Of a stretch of 64,000 bases of DNA, positions 15,714-25,400 are shown one piece after another. Every line of letters starts with the position of its first letter. Within the stretch, counting starts at the first letter, position 1. The stretch covers positions 1 to 64,000 of the forward strand of contig NZ_BMVW01000011.1 of assembly GCF_014650915.1 (NCBI RefSeq), written 5' to 3'. Under the pieces are notes generated by a model. It saw nothing but the letters and a program-made list of their open reading frames with translations. It ran no database searches and was not told the DNA's origin. This DNA comes from Streptomyces poonensis. Its GTDB lineage: Bacteria > Actinomycetota > Actinomycetes > Streptomycetales > Streptomycetaceae. The translations under genes were made by a program, and so were the position numbers.

Positions 15714-17447
15714 TCAGCCCTCGAACGTCACGTCGGTGATGGCTTGCTTGTAGCCGGCGCCACTGAACTCGTCCCCGGTCGCGTACGGCAGAGCGGTGAG
15801 CCACACCAGTACGTACTGGGTCTTCACCGGCTCGGCGACCTCCACCTTCGCGGACGTCGTGTTCGTCGTGGCGGTGCCGAGCTTCTGCATCGAGTCCAGG
15901 GCCGACGGAGACGGGCTCAGCGTGTCCGTCGCGTAGAGCTCCACGGTCGTCCGGCTGCCACCGTAGTGGAGATTCACCGTCCCGGCCGAGAGCTCCTGGG
16001 CCGAGCCCAAGTCGTAGACGATTCCCACGCCAGGCTTGTAGGGCGCCAGCTCGGGACCGTCTATGAAGCTCGATGTCCGCCAGTACGTCGAGTCGTCCCC
16101 GTCGTACGTCAGGTCCACGTCGTTCGGATGCTGGGCATCGCCCTTGACGACGTACTCCTCGGCGCCCTGGACGCCGAGCGGCTTCACCGTCTCCTTCTTC
16201 TCGGCCCCGCCCTTGTCGTCCCCGTCCGTCGTCTGCGTCTGTTTGGTGTCCTCGGGCTTGTTCCCCTGATCGATGAGGGCGTCCGCGAGCTGCCAGCTGC
16301 CGAGGCCGAGTGCGGCGATGAGCAGGGCCGACACCGCCCACTTGAGGGCCTTGCCGGTGCGGCTCTGCAGCGGGGGCGGCGGTGTCACGATCGGCTGGGT
16401 GACGCCGGGGTGCGGGGCCTGACGGCCGTACGTGCCCTGCTGGTAGCTCGTGCGCTGGTACTCGGGCGGAGCGGTGAACGCCGGCTCCGGCGGGCGGATG
16501 CGGGGCATCTCGCCGATCGCCTTGACCAGTTCCTCCGGTGTCGTGCAGGGCGACTCGTGGCGGGAGGCGGTCGCCCCGTCGTTGGCGAGCGCTCGCATGG
16601 CGAGTTCCGCCAGGCCCCGGTGGACGCCGGCGCGTACCTGGTCGGGGGCGATGAGGCCGACGTCCTTGGGCAGCCCGGAGAGACCGTACGCGTCCTGCTC
16701 GTACGGCCAGCGCTGCGTGAGCGAGGCGTACAAGAGGGCGCCGATCGCCTCCGTGTCGGTGCGCTGCGGAGTCTCGGACGTGATGCCGCGCAGGGCGGCG
16801 TTCACGGCGAGGCCGCGGATGCGCCACTGGCCGGAGGTGGCACGGAGCACGGCACTGGGGTTGAGCCGCAGATGCGACAGGCCCTCGCGGTGTGCGGCGG
16901 CCATGGCCTGGGACACCTGGGTGACCATCTGGTAGGCGTCGTGCGGCTCCAGCGGGCCGGACGCGAGCAGCGTCGTCAGCTCCGTGGCATCAGGGAGCCA
17001 CTCGTGCACCACATAGACGAGGTCGTTCTCCTCCACCGCGTCCAGTACCTGGACGAAGCGGGGATCACCCAGCAGGGCGGCGGACCGGGCGGCCGCCAGC
17101 ACGGAGCGGGCCCGTGCGTGGTCGGAGGGCAGGACATGCACACCGACCGCGCGGCGCAGCTTCTCGTCCACCGCACGCCAACTGCTGAAACCGTCCAGAC
17201 GGGTGACACACTCTTCGAGTCGGTAGCGTCTGGCGAGCTTGTGACCGCTGTGCAGTTCGGGTGGCATGGTCCTGCCGGGGCCCACGGTCCCGCCGCTCCC
17301 CTGGGTCTCTTCGCTCGCCGCGCTGTCCGTTTCCCGCTCCCGGTTCTGGGCCACCCCGTCGGCCGTGGACTGGTCCGCCTTGGCGGTCAGCGGCTTGTCA
17401 CCGCTGTTGTCTGCCACGTCGACGGCAGCCGTGCTCCGTTCCGCCAC
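15714..17447 (-). CDS. Membrane pseudokinase with extracytoplasmic discoidin-like domain (MurJ partner)
   Basis: A 577-residue protein with a kinase-like fold at about 70-310, a membrane segment at about 369-387 and an outer domain (about 420-577) with DGDDSTYWRT, a discoidin/F5-8C-like signature. The catalytic loop HRDLKPxN is replaced by HLRLNPSAVL (192-201) and there is no glycine-rich loop, so it should be inactive. In mycobacteria the equivalent domains are fused to the C-terminus of MurJ (MviN) and recruit a forkhead protein when phosphorylated; here they form a separate protein just downstream of murJ. GTG at 17447 is chosen for its GGAGG; the frame is open to 17507. Confidence 0.85.
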   Translation of the reverse strand: MAERSTAAVDVADNSGDKPLTAKADQSTADGVAQNRERETDSAASEETQGSGGTVGPGRTMPPELHSGHKLARRYRLEECVTRLDGFSSWRAVDEKLRRAVGVHVLPSDHARARSVLAAARSAALLGDPRFVQVLDAVEENDLVYVVHEWLPDATELTTLLASGPLEPHDAYQMVTQVSQAMAAAHREGLSHLRLNPSAVLRATSGQWRIRGLAVNAALRGITSETPQRTDTEAIGALLYASLTQRWPYEQDAYGLSGLPKDVGLIAPDQVRAGVHRGLAELAMRALANDGATASRHESPCTTPEELVKAIGEMPRIRPPEPAFTAPPEYQRTSYQQGTYGRQAPHPGVTQPIVTPPPPLQSRTGKALKWAVSALLIAALGLGSWQLADALIDQGNKPEDTKQTQTTDGDDKGGAEKKETVKPLGVQGAEEYVVKGDAQHPNDVDLTYDGDDSTYWRTSSFIDGPELAPYKPGVGIVYDLGSAQELSAGTVNLHYGGSRTTVELYATDTLSPSPSALDSMQKLGTATTNTTSAKVEVAEPVKTQYVLVWLTALPYATGDEFSGAGYKQAITDVTFEG

Positions 17448-17565
17448 CGTCGTCCCTGCCTCCCCATCCGTTGCGCGCTGTCCGACGCCAAAGCCAATTG
17501 TGCCCACAGTCCGACGCTATGAGCGACATACGACGGCGGACGATGGTTGTGCACCTACCCCCGCC

Positions 17566-19800
17566 TCAACGCCCCAGGCGTCCGCGGACCATGCCGACCA
17601 TCGAGTTGAGCTCCTCGATACGCATCCGCCGCGCAGCGGCGTAGAAGACACCGAGGAGAACGATCCCGCCACCGGCGAGAGCGAGCATCGAACCGCCCAC
17701 GCCCTGTCCCAGGCTGCGGCTGATCCCGTAGCAGGCCGCACCGCTGAGCAGCGCCGCAGGAAGCGAGGCGATGCAGAGCCGTGCGTACGTCCGCAGCACC
17801 CTGGCCCCGTCGAGGTCGCCGCCCAGCCGCGTGCGCAGCCGCCGCCAGGCCACTCCGACGCCGATCATGTACGCCAGACCGTAGACGCCGGCCATGCCGA
17901 CCACGGCCCAGCGGGCCGGCAGCACGAAGAAGCAGACGGCCGAGGCCCCGGCGTTGACGGCGGCCACGATGACCGTGTTGTAGAACGGGGTGCGGGTGTC
18001 CTCGTAGGCGTAGAAAGCGCGCAGGACGACGTACTGCACGGAGTACGGGATGAGACCGAGGCCGAAGGCCATCAGCATGTAGCCCATGTTCGTGGCCGCG
18101 CTGGTGCCGGACGAGCCGAAGATCAGTGTGCACATCGGGATGCCGAGGGCGACGAAGCCGAAGGAGATCGGCACGATCGCCACGGCGGTGGTGCGCAGGC
18201 CCTGGGAGATGTCGTCGCGGACGGCACCGGCGTCGTTCTCGGCGGCCGAGCGCGAGATCCGCGGCAGCAGGGCCGCCATCAGCGAGACCGTGATGATCGC
18301 TTGGGGCAGACCCCAGATGAGCTGTGCGTTGGCGTAGGCCGTGAAGCCGGTGCCGTTGATCTTGGTTTCGGAGAGCGCGGCGGTGGCGAGCTGGGTGACG
18401 ACGAGGGCGCCCGCCTGGTTGGCGAGGACGAACAGGATGGTCCACTTGGCGAGCATCGCGGCCTTGCCGAGGCCGTGGCCCTTCCAGTCGAAGCGCAGCC
18501 GCAGCCGGAACCCGGTCTCCCGCAGGTAGGGGATCATCGCGAGGGCCTGGACGACGAGGCCCAGGAGAACGCCGACGCCGAGGAGCCGCTCGCCCTCCGG
18601 CGGGATGCTCTGGACCGTCATGCCGGAGTCGGCGGCGCTGCCGTAGACCCACAGGAACATGCCGAGGGTCACGATGATGACGATGTTGTTGAGGACCGGC
18701 GTCCACATCATCGCGCCGAACCTGCCGCGCGCGTTGAGGATCTGCCCCATCACCACGTGGATGCCCATGAAGAAGATCGAGGGCAGGAAGTAGCGGGTGA
18801 AGGTGACGGCGACCTCGTTGGCGTCCGGGTTCGTGGCGAGGGGGTTCGACAGCGCCTGCACCAGCAGCGGCGCCGCGAACATGGTGACTGCTGTGAGCAC
18901 ACCGAGGGCCACCATGACCAGGGTCAGCAGACGGTTGGCGTACGCCTCGCCGCCGTCCTCGTCCTCCTTCATCGCGCGCACGAGCTGCGGTACGAAGACC
19001 GAGTTGAGGCCGCCGCCGACGGTCAGGATGTAGATCATCGTCGGTAGCTGGTAGGCCACCTGGAAGGACTCGCCCAGAAGACCGAGGCCCAGCGCCGACA
19101 CGATCATCGCGGAACGGACGAAGCCGGTGAGGCGGGAGACCATGGTGCCCGCGGCCATCACCGCGCTCGACTTCAGCAGGCCGGAGGCGCGGCCGCCCTT
19201 CTTCGGAGCGGGGGGCGCGGGAGCGGGCTCCGGGGCGGGGGCGGGCGCGACGAGCGGCGGTGCCTGGGCAGGCCCCTGCGCGGCCGGCGCGGGCGCCGGG
19301 CCGGGGACGGACGGCTGCTCCATGGCCGGGTACCCGCCCTGCTGCTGGTCACGGAAGAGATGGGCGAACGCGTCGTGCTCGTGGTGCTGCTCACCGGCGC
19401 CTGTGACCAGGTCGTCCACGCCCACGAACTGTGTGGTCCGGGCATCGTCGCCGTACGGCAGGTGCCGTGTGGGGCCCTCCGGCTCCGGCGGCGGCGTCTG
19501 GGCCCAGACGTGCGGGTCGGGAGCGTACGGGGAGGTCGGCGGCTGGGCGTAGAGCGGCTGCTGCGGCTGGTAGAAGCCGGGCGGCGGCGGGGGGTGGGCA
19601 GCCCGGTCGTAGAGCGCCTCGGTGACCGGGTCCTGGGCCGAGAGGTCCTGGGTCCGGTACGGATCCTGAGCGTAGGCGTCCTGGAAGTACATGTCCGTGG
19701 GGGGCTGCGACGGCTCCTGCCCCGGCTCGGGCTGCGCGTCCCCGGGGTGGCCCGGGCCGGCCGCTCCCTGGCCGCGGTCACCGTCGTACGGCGCGTTCAT
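17566..19800 (-). CDS. murJ: Lipid II flippase MurJ
   Basis: Polytopic MOP-superfamily transporter that flips lipid II across the membrane for peptidoglycan synthesis. The 744-residue product has a Pro/Gln/Tyr-rich cytoplasmic N-terminus of about 200 residues, common in Streptomyces MurJ, then the conserved core starting SSAVMAAGTMVSRLTGFVRSAMI and about 14 membrane segments, including NARGRFGAMMWTPVLNN and ANQAGALVVTQLA. GAGGTGGGG precedes the ATG. It lies 47 bases downstream of the DUF6049 gene and upstream of the pseudokinase, in one probable operon with sigM. Confidence 0.94.
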   Translation of the reverse strand: MNAPYDGDRGQGAAGPGHPGDAQPEPGQEPSQPPTDMYFQDAYAQDPYRTQDLSAQDPVTEALYDRAAHPPPPPGFYQPQQPLYAQPPTSPYAPDPHVWAQTPPPEPEGPTRHLPYGDDARTTQFVGVDDLVTGAGEQHHEHDAFAHLFRDQQQGGYPAMEQPSVPGPAPAPAAQGPAQAPPLVAPAPAPEPAPAPPAPKKGGRASGLLKSSAVMAAGTMVSRLTGFVRSAMIVSALGLGLLGESFQVAYQLPTMIYILTVGGGLNSVFVPQLVRAMKEDEDGGEAYANRLLTLVMVALGVLTAVTMFAAPLLVQALSNPLATNPDANEVAVTFTRYFLPSIFFMGIHVVMGQILNARGRFGAMMWTPVLNNIVIIVTLGMFLWVYGSAADSGMTVQSIPPEGERLLGVGVLLGLVVQALAMIPYLRETGFRLRLRFDWKGHGLGKAAMLAKWTILFVLANQAGALVVTQLATAALSETKINGTGFTAYANAQLIWGLPQAIITVSLMAALLPRISRSAAENDAGAVRDDISQGLRTTAVAIVPISFGFVALGIPMCTLIFGSSGTSAATNMGYMLMAFGLGLIPYSVQYVVLRAFYAYEDTRTPFYNTVIVAAVNAGASAVCFFVLPARWAVVGMAGVYGLAYMIGVGVAWRRLRTRLGGDLDGARVLRTYARLCIASLPAALLSGAACYGISRSLGQGVGGSMLALAGGGIVLLGVFYAAARRMRIEELNSMVGMVRGRLGR

Positions 19801-19847
19801 GGTCTACCCCACCTCATCGTCCCCTGGCCCACCGGCCACGACATCGC

Positions 19848-22238
19848 TCAACGGTCCACTCTCTCACCCGTCCCGGACCGGTCGGCGCTTTCCGGTGCGG
19901 TGTCCGGAGTCGGGTCACTCGGGTGCTCCGGCTCCTTCGGGCCGCCTTGCACACGGGGTTCCTCCGCGGAGTCGTCGGCGGGAACGGCTTCCGTGCCGTC
20001 CGGCTCCCCGGTGGCCGTTTCCCCGGAAGCGTCCTCCTGCGCCTGGCGGGCCGCTGCGCGCTTGCGCTGTGTGTACATCCGGAACCCGGCGAGGACGAGC
20101 AGCAGCACACCGCCGGCGATGACCAGCATCACCGTGGGCGTGATCTCGGTTACGTTCACGTCGAACGTCACCGGGGGACCGTACTTCTCGCCGGCCTCCG
20201 TGAAGAGCTGGGCCTCCACCGCGACCTCGCCGTTGGCGTTGGCGTTGGTGTCGAACTTCACCGACTGGCTGTGTCCGCCCGAGACCTCGATGATCTGCTC
20301 CGAGTAGGCGCTGTCCCCGATCTCGAGGCGTTTCGGCTGTTTCGAGGTGAGGCGCAGCACCAGCTTGTCGACGCCCTGTACGAGGTTGTTCTGCACCGTC
20401 ACGGGGATCGTGGCGCTGCGGCCCGAGAGCTTTGTCTCCGATTTCTCGATCAGCCGCACCTGGGCCGCGAGGTTGTCGAGATACGACTGCACGTCCTCGC
20501 GGTACGACTGGGCTTCGGTGGTGCGGCCACGCCAGGACGCGGACATCTCCCGGTTGAAGGTCCGCCCGAACGGCGTGACGACCCGCGACTCGTTGGTGAG
20601 GATCACCTTGAAGCGGTCGAGGTCGCTCTCGGTGTCCTGGGTGTCCTGGAAGGCGGGCGTCGGCAGCTCCTGCTTGCGCAGGGACGAGGGGTACGCCGAT
20701 GCCGACGGGACCTTCGTGGACGCGGCGGGATCCGGTTTGGCCGCCGCGGTCTCCGCCAGCTCCTGGGACTCCGCCCAGCTCCCGTCCTGGAGGGCCGTCA
20801 GCGCCTGGGCCATCGTCTGGGCCTGGCTGACGGAGGGCATGCGCTGCGGTGCGATCACGATGTTGCGCTGCTTGCCCGTGTTCTGGAGGGTGATCATCAA
20901 GCTGTGGGCGAGGAACCGCTGCACCGCGACGGTGGAGTTGCCGGCCTTCGTCATGTCGCCCTGGAACGACGTCGACAGCTGCGCGTCCGCGACGACCGCC
21001 GTCGTACCGCCTCCGATGGGGCGTGCCGCGTTCGGCGTGTACGTGAGGCTCGTCGACTCCTTCAGGCTGTCGCTGCGGGCGATCACCTTGTCGGCGCCCG
21101 CGGAGGTGGCGACCTTCACGATCGACGGGTCGACGGCGCCCTCGACGGGCCAGGCGAAGTCCGTGTCCGGTTCGACGTGGAGCACGGTCTCCACGGTGTC
21201 GGCGGCCACGTCGGTGGCGTCCTTGAGGTGGCTCAGGGAGCCGGTGACGGTCCTGCCGTTGTGTGCCAGGGAAGCCAGGTCGGGGTCGGCGAAGGGGAGG
21301 GCGATGACCTCTTCGTCCGCGACCGCTTCCTGAAGCTCGGCCAGCCACTGCTTGGCGATCGCCTGGTCCTTGCCGGCCGTGGTGGTCGTGTCGCCGGTCT
21401 TGATCTGGTAGGCGCGGGTCATCGCGTCGACGGAGGCGAGCAGGTCCGGGTCGATCACCCAGGTGACATCGAGATCCTTGCCCAGCGCCAGCATCCGCTC
21501 CAGGCGGCCGCCCGGGGAGATCTCCTTGGTCAGGTCGTCGTTCTGGAAGACAGGCGTCTGCTGCTCACCGGGGCCCGTCTCCGCCGTCAGGTGGGTGGTG
21601 GAGATGAGCGGCCAGAGGTATGTCGTTCTGGTCCGCGTGTCCGTCGGGTCCGGCTGCCAGGGCAGGAAGGTGCGCTGGATGCCGAGCACCTGCTCGTAGG
21701 ACGCGGCCGGGGTGCGGCCCGAGAGGGAGACCCCGAGCTGGTAGACGCCGTCGGAACCGAGATCCAGCTCTTTGACGGGCACCGAGATGCTGAAGGTCTG
21801 TGCGACACCCGGGGCGAGCCTGGAGAACTCCTCGACGTACTTCCCGCCGATCTCCGCCCCGTCGGTGTACTCGTTGAAGCCGGTGCGCTTGGCGGCGTCG
21901 TCGATGGCCGCCCGCCCGGACAGCGCCGTGCCCACACGCAGTCCCACGTGGGCGTCGGTGACCGCCTGCCTGCCGTTGTTTCTGACGGTGCCGGAGACGG
22001 TGATGGTGTCGCCGTCGGTCGGCGCGCTGGGGCTCAGTGAGTTCAGGGAGACGTCCACCGTGCTCGACCCGGTGGCGTCCGTCACGAAGGTCTTCTCCGC
22101 GGCGTGTCCGCCCGGGGCGGTGGACAGCTGCAGCAGACCGGCCAGCAGAGGGGCTCCCGCGAGCAGTGCTCCGGTGCGCCGGAGCCACCGGCGGGCAGGT
22201 GAGGAACTCATCCCCTGGATGTCTGCCGCCTCGGCCAC
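19848..22238 (-). CDS. DUF6049 family secreted/membrane protein
   Basis: A 796-residue envelope protein of unknown function, found beside murJ in many actinobacteria. It has an N-terminal signal sequence (RRWLRRTGALLAGAPLLAGLL, cleavage near AHA about residue 46), a large outside region with beta-rich segments at both ends, one C-terminal membrane segment (about 700-720) followed by RKRAAARQ, and an acidic Pro/Glu-rich cytoplasmic tail. GTG at 22238 is the longest start; ATG at 22211 is the alternative. It is the first gene of the block ending in the anti-sigma gene and is divergent from pcnA (gap 22239-22481). Confidence 0.83.
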   Translation of the reverse strand: MAEAADIQGMSSSPARRWLRRTGALLAGAPLLAGLLQLSTAPGGHAAEKTFVTDATGSSTVDVSLNSLSPSAPTDGDTITVSGTVRNNGRQAVTDAHVGLRVGTALSGRAAIDDAAKRTGFNEYTDGAEIGGKYVEEFSRLAPGVAQTFSISVPVKELDLGSDGVYQLGVSLSGRTPAASYEQVLGIQRTFLPWQPDPTDTRTRTTYLWPLISTTHLTAETGPGEQQTPVFQNDDLTKEISPGGRLERMLALGKDLDVTWVIDPDLLASVDAMTRAYQIKTGDTTTTAGKDQAIAKQWLAELQEAVADEEVIALPFADPDLASLAHNGRTVTGSLSHLKDATDVAADTVETVLHVEPDTDFAWPVEGAVDPSIVKVATSAGADKVIARSDSLKESTSLTYTPNAARPIGGGTTAVVADAQLSTSFQGDMTKAGNSTVAVQRFLAHSLMITLQNTGKQRNIVIAPQRMPSVSQAQTMAQALTALQDGSWAESQELAETAAAKPDPAASTKVPSASAYPSSLRKQELPTPAFQDTQDTESDLDRFKVILTNESRVVTPFGRTFNREMSASWRGRTTEAQSYREDVQSYLDNLAAQVRLIEKSETKLSGRSATIPVTVQNNLVQGVDKLVLRLTSKQPKRLEIGDSAYSEQIIEVSGGHSQSVKFDTNANANGEVAVEAQLFTEAGEKYGPPVTFDVNVTEITPTVMLVIAGGVLLLVLAGFRMYTQRKRAAARQAQEDASGETATGEPDGTEAVPADDSAEEPRVQGGPKEPEHPSDPTPDTAPESADRSGTGERVDR

Positions 22239-22481
22239 GCGCTCGTCCGTCCCTCGTCGTCAGTGGTCGTTGGAATGTGCGTCCACGCATGGTAACGATG
22301 CCCGCTTGAGGGAAGTGCCGCGGTCTGCTCCGCAAGATCGGCGAACGAGGCCGAGGTGTCCCGTATGCGCGTGTATTAAGGAAACCGCCGGGATGCGGCT
22401 TCCGTACACCATCATGTGGGGCATTGGTGCACGTCGCATGGAGGCGCCCGTGGCCGCCGGGGGCACGTACCCTTTTCTGTT

Positions 22482-23924
22482 GTGCCGAACGCCAACGAAG
22501 ACAGTCCCCACGCCCTCAGCCAGGTGCAGCGCCACGCGGTGAGCGAGCTGCTGCGGGTGTTCCCCGTCGCCGACGATCTTGGCCGCCGATTCCAGGAGGC
22601 CGGGTTCTCACTCGCCCTGGTCGGAGGCTCGGTCCGGGACGCGCTCCTCGGCCGGCTCGGCAACGATCTGGACTTCACCACGGACGCCCGCCCGGAGGAC
22701 GTCCTGAAGATCGTGCGGCCCTGGGCGGACGCCGTGTGGGAGGTCGGGATCGCCTTCGGCACGGTCGGGGCCCAGAAGGAGGGCTACCAGATCGAGATCA
22801 CGACATATCGGTCGGAGGCGTACGACCGCACCTCGCGCAAGCCCGAGGTGTCGTACGGCGACTCCATCGAGGAGGATCTCGTACGGCGTGACTTCACGGT
22901 GAATGCGATGGCCCTGGCGCTGCCCGGCAAGGAATTCATCGATCCGCACGGCGGGCTGGAGGATCTCGCGGCACGGGTACTGCGCACGCCCGGCACCCCT
23001 GAGGAGTCCTTCTCCGACGATCCGCTGCGGATGATGCGGGCCGCGCGGTTCGCCGCGCAGCTCGACTTCGAGGTGGCGCCGGAGGTCGTCGCGGCGATGA
23101 CCGGGATGGCCGGGCGTATCGAGATCGTCTCGGCGGAGCGGGTGCGGGACGAGCTGAACAAACTGGTCCTTTCCAAGTATCCGCGGAAGGGCCTGACACT
23201 GCTCGTGGAGACCGGTCTTGCCGGTCATGTGCTGCCGGAGCTCCCCGCGCTGCGTCTGGAACGCGACGAGCACCACCGTCACAAGGACGTTTACGACCAC
23301 ACCCTGATCGTGCTGGAGCAGGCGATCGCGCTGGAGGACGACGGTCCTGACCTCACCCTCCGGCTCGCCGCGTTGCTGCACGACATCGGCAAGCCGAGGA
23401 CGCGTCGTTTCGAGAGCGACGGGCGGGTCTCCTTCCACCACCACGAGGTGGTGGGCGCCAAGATGACCAAGAAGCGGATGACCGCGCTGAAGTACTCCAA
23501 TGAGCTGATCAAGGACGTGTCCCGCCTGGTGGAGCTCCACCTGCGCTTCCACGGGTACGGTACCGGGGAGTGGACGGACTCGGCGGTCCGCCGGTATGTG
23601 CGGGACGCGGGTCCGCTGCTCGACCGGCTCCACAAACTGACCCGCTCCGACTGCACCACGCGCAACAAGCGCAAGGCGAATGCCCTGTCCCGCGCGTACG
23701 ACGGCCTGGAAGAGCGCATCGCGCAGCTCAAGGACCAGGAGGAGCTGGACGCCATCCGTCCGGACCTCGACGGCAACCAGATCATGGATGTCCTGGGCGT
23801 GGGCCCCGGGCCGGTCATCGGTCAGGCCTACAAGTTCCTGCTGGAGCTGCGCCTGGAGAACGGCCCGATGGAGCACGACGCGGCGGTGAGTGCGCTCAAG
23901 GAGTGGTGGGCCGAGCAGAGCTGA
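22482..23924 (+). CDS. cca: CCA tRNA nucleotidyltransferase
   Basis: Adds or repairs the 3' CCA end of tRNAs; in Streptomyces this gene is often labelled pcnA. The 480-residue product has the class II nucleotidyltransferase motif LVGGSVRDALLGR (46-58) with the metal-binding DLDF at 62-65, the RRDFTVNAMA and RMMRAARFAAQ motifs, and a C-terminal HD domain (LLHDIGKP about 298-305). GTG at 22482 is chosen because the family begins MPNANED; there is no Shine-Dalgarno and TACCCT lies just upstream, so the mRNA may be leaderless. Convergent with the next MFS gene. Confidence 0.93.
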   Translation: MPNANEDSPHALSQVQRHAVSELLRVFPVADDLGRRFQEAGFSLALVGGSVRDALLGRLGNDLDFTTDARPEDVLKIVRPWADAVWEVGIAFGTVGAQKEGYQIEITTYRSEAYDRTSRKPEVSYGDSIEEDLVRRDFTVNAMALALPGKEFIDPHGGLEDLAARVLRTPGTPEESFSDDPLRMMRAARFAAQLDFEVAPEVVAAMTGMAGRIEIVSAERVRDELNKLVLSKYPRKGLTLLVETGLAGHVLPELPALRLERDEHHRHKDVYDHTLIVLEQAIALEDDGPDLTLRLAALLHDIGKPRTRRFESDGRVSFHHHEVVGAKMTKKRMTALKYSNELIKDVSRLVELHLRFHGYGTGEWTDSAVRRYVRDAGPLLDRLHKLTRSDCTTRNKRKANALSRAYDGLEERIAQLKDQEELDAIRPDLDGNQIMDVLGVGPGPVIGQAYKFLLELRLENGPMEHDAAVSALKEWWAEQS

Positions 23925-23961
23925 GGCCGCCGACCTGCGGTGCCTGTGGGGGCGGGGGCAT

Positions 23962-23975
23962 GTTTCACGTGAAAC
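23962..23975. other. parS: parS site 6, in a hairpin after cca
   Basis: Perfect GTTTCACGTGAAAC at the centre of a longer inverted repeat (arms GCGGGGGCA and TGCCCCCGC, 23952-23985) that also reads as the cca terminator. Confidence 0.93.
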
Positions 23976-24026
23976 GTGCCCCCGCTGTCATCTGTCCGTC
24001 CCAGCCGCCGTGGCGATCGGGGCGAT

Positions 24027-24040
24027 GTTTCACGTGAAAC
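24027..24040. other. parS: parS site 7, supplying the stop codon of the MFS gene
   Basis: Perfect GTTTCACGTGAAAC, flanked by GGCGA/TCGCC so that 24021-24046 is palindromic apart from one pair. The minus-strand TGA at 24032-24030, inside the site, ends the MFS gene. Confidence 0.93.
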
Positions 24041-25301
24041 GTCGCCGAGAGAAGCCGGTCATGGTCGCAGTGACTGCCGCGTAGATCACGGAGATGGCGA
24101 TCGTCAGAGCGGCCGAGCGGCCGTCAGGAGGCAGCATGAGGGCGGCCACTCCGGCGGCGCTGACGAAGGCGACGTTGAACAGAACGTCATAGACGGAGAA
24201 GACCCGGCCGCGGAAACCGTCGTCGACCGAGGACTGGACGAGCGTGTCCGTGGCGATCTTCGCTCCCTGTGTGACGACGCCCAGCACGAATGCCGCGATC
24301 AGCCAGGGGACCTGGGCGAAGGGGAGCCCGAGCGCCGGAACCAGCACGGCGGCGGAAGCGGCGCATGCGACGATCCACAGGCCGGGACCCAGTCGCCCGG
24401 CGGCCCAGGGAGTCATCACAGCCGCCACGAAGAACCCCGCGCCGGAGATGCCGACGGCGAGACCGAGAAGGGCCAGCCCTTCGTCGGAGTCGGACGACCA
24501 TGCGTACCGGCACAGCATCAGCACCATGACCGTCAGAGCGCCGTAACAGAACCGCATGAGCGTCATCGAGGCCAGCGCCCAGGCGGCCTCCCGCCTCTCC
24601 GGCTCGGTGAGATGGCGTACGCCTGCCACCAGGCCACGTGCGATGCCGGCGAGCGCCGCCCCCAGTCGTGGCCGGACCAGCTCTGGATCGGGGCCGAGCA
24701 GAGCCGGCGCCATGCTCAGGGAGGCGAGCGCGGAGCACAGGTAGAGGGCCGCCCCGAGGAGGACCACCGCGGCATCGGAGTCCGACACGACCAGCCGTAC
24801 GGCGACAGCGAGGCCGCCGCCCGCGGTCGCGGCGAGCGTGCCGGCGGTCGGGGACAGCGAGTTCGCGATCACCAGGCGGTCGGCGTCGACCACACGCGGA
24901 AGTGCTGCGGAGAGACCCGCCAGTACGAAGCGGTTGACCGCCGTGACGCAGAGCGCGGAGGCGTAGAAGAGCCAGTCCGGCACCCCGCTCAGCATCAGCA
25001 CGGCCGTCACACCCGCCAGCAGGGCGCGCAGCAGGTTGCCGTACAGGAAGACCTGGCGGCGCCGCCAGCGGTCGAGCAGGACGCCCGCGAAGGGCCCGAC
25101 GAACGAGTACGGGAGAAGCAGAACCGCCATCGCCGATGCGATGGCGGCGGCGGACGTCTGCTTCTCCGGCGAGAAGACGACGTACGTGGCGAGCGCGACC
25201 TGGTACACGCCGTCGGCGCCCTGGGAGAGCAGCCGCACGGCGAGCAGACGCCGGAAGTTCCGCAAGCGAAGCAGGACGCGCAGGTCACGGACGATGGACA
25301 T
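24030..25301 (-). CDS. MFS transporter, substrate unknown
   Basis: A 423-residue major facilitator with about 12 predicted membrane segments. The N-terminal half shows FRRLLAVRLLSQGADGVYQVALATYVVF, and the loop between helices 2 and 3 has GPFAGVLLDRWRRRQ, the MFS signature in this subfamily. The ATG at 25301 (MSIVRDLRVLLRLRNF) is preferred to an upstream in-frame start because it matches the usual first residues. The last codons are encoded by a parS site. It follows the inositol-phosphate synthase gene but is cut off from it by a hairpin. Confidence 0.88.
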   Translation of the reverse strand: MSIVRDLRVLLRLRNFRRLLAVRLLSQGADGVYQVALATYVVFSPEKQTSAAAIASAMAVLLLPYSFVGPFAGVLLDRWRRRQVFLYGNLLRALLAGVTAVLMLSGVPDWLFYASALCVTAVNRFVLAGLSAALPRVVDADRLVIANSLSPTAGTLAATAGGGLAVAVRLVVSDSDAAVVLLGAALYLCSALASLSMAPALLGPDPELVRPRLGAALAGIARGLVAGVRHLTEPERREAAWALASMTLMRFCYGALTVMVLMLCRYAWSSDSDEGLALLGLAVGISGAGFFVAAVMTPWAAGRLGPGLWIVACAASAAVLVPALGLPFAQVPWLIAAFVLGVVTQGAKIATDTLVQSSVDDGFRGRVFSVYDVLFNVAFVSAAGVAALMLPPDGRSAALTIAISVIYAAVTATMTGFSRRRFT

Positions 25302-25323
25302 GGGGCCCAGCCTCACACACGGG

Positions 25324-25356
25324 GAGGGTCCCCGGGCAGACGACCCGGGGACCCTC
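25324..25356 (-). terminator. Terminator after inositol-phosphate synthase
   Basis: A 13-bp perfect stem GAGGGTCCCCGGG/CCCGGGGACCCTC (25324-25336, 25344-25356) with loop CAGACGA, 45 bases past the stop of the minus-strand synthase gene. Confidence 0.8.
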
Positions 25357-25400
25357 AACAACCCCTGGCAGGAGCGCAGTCGGTACGTGTCGCTCGCCGG

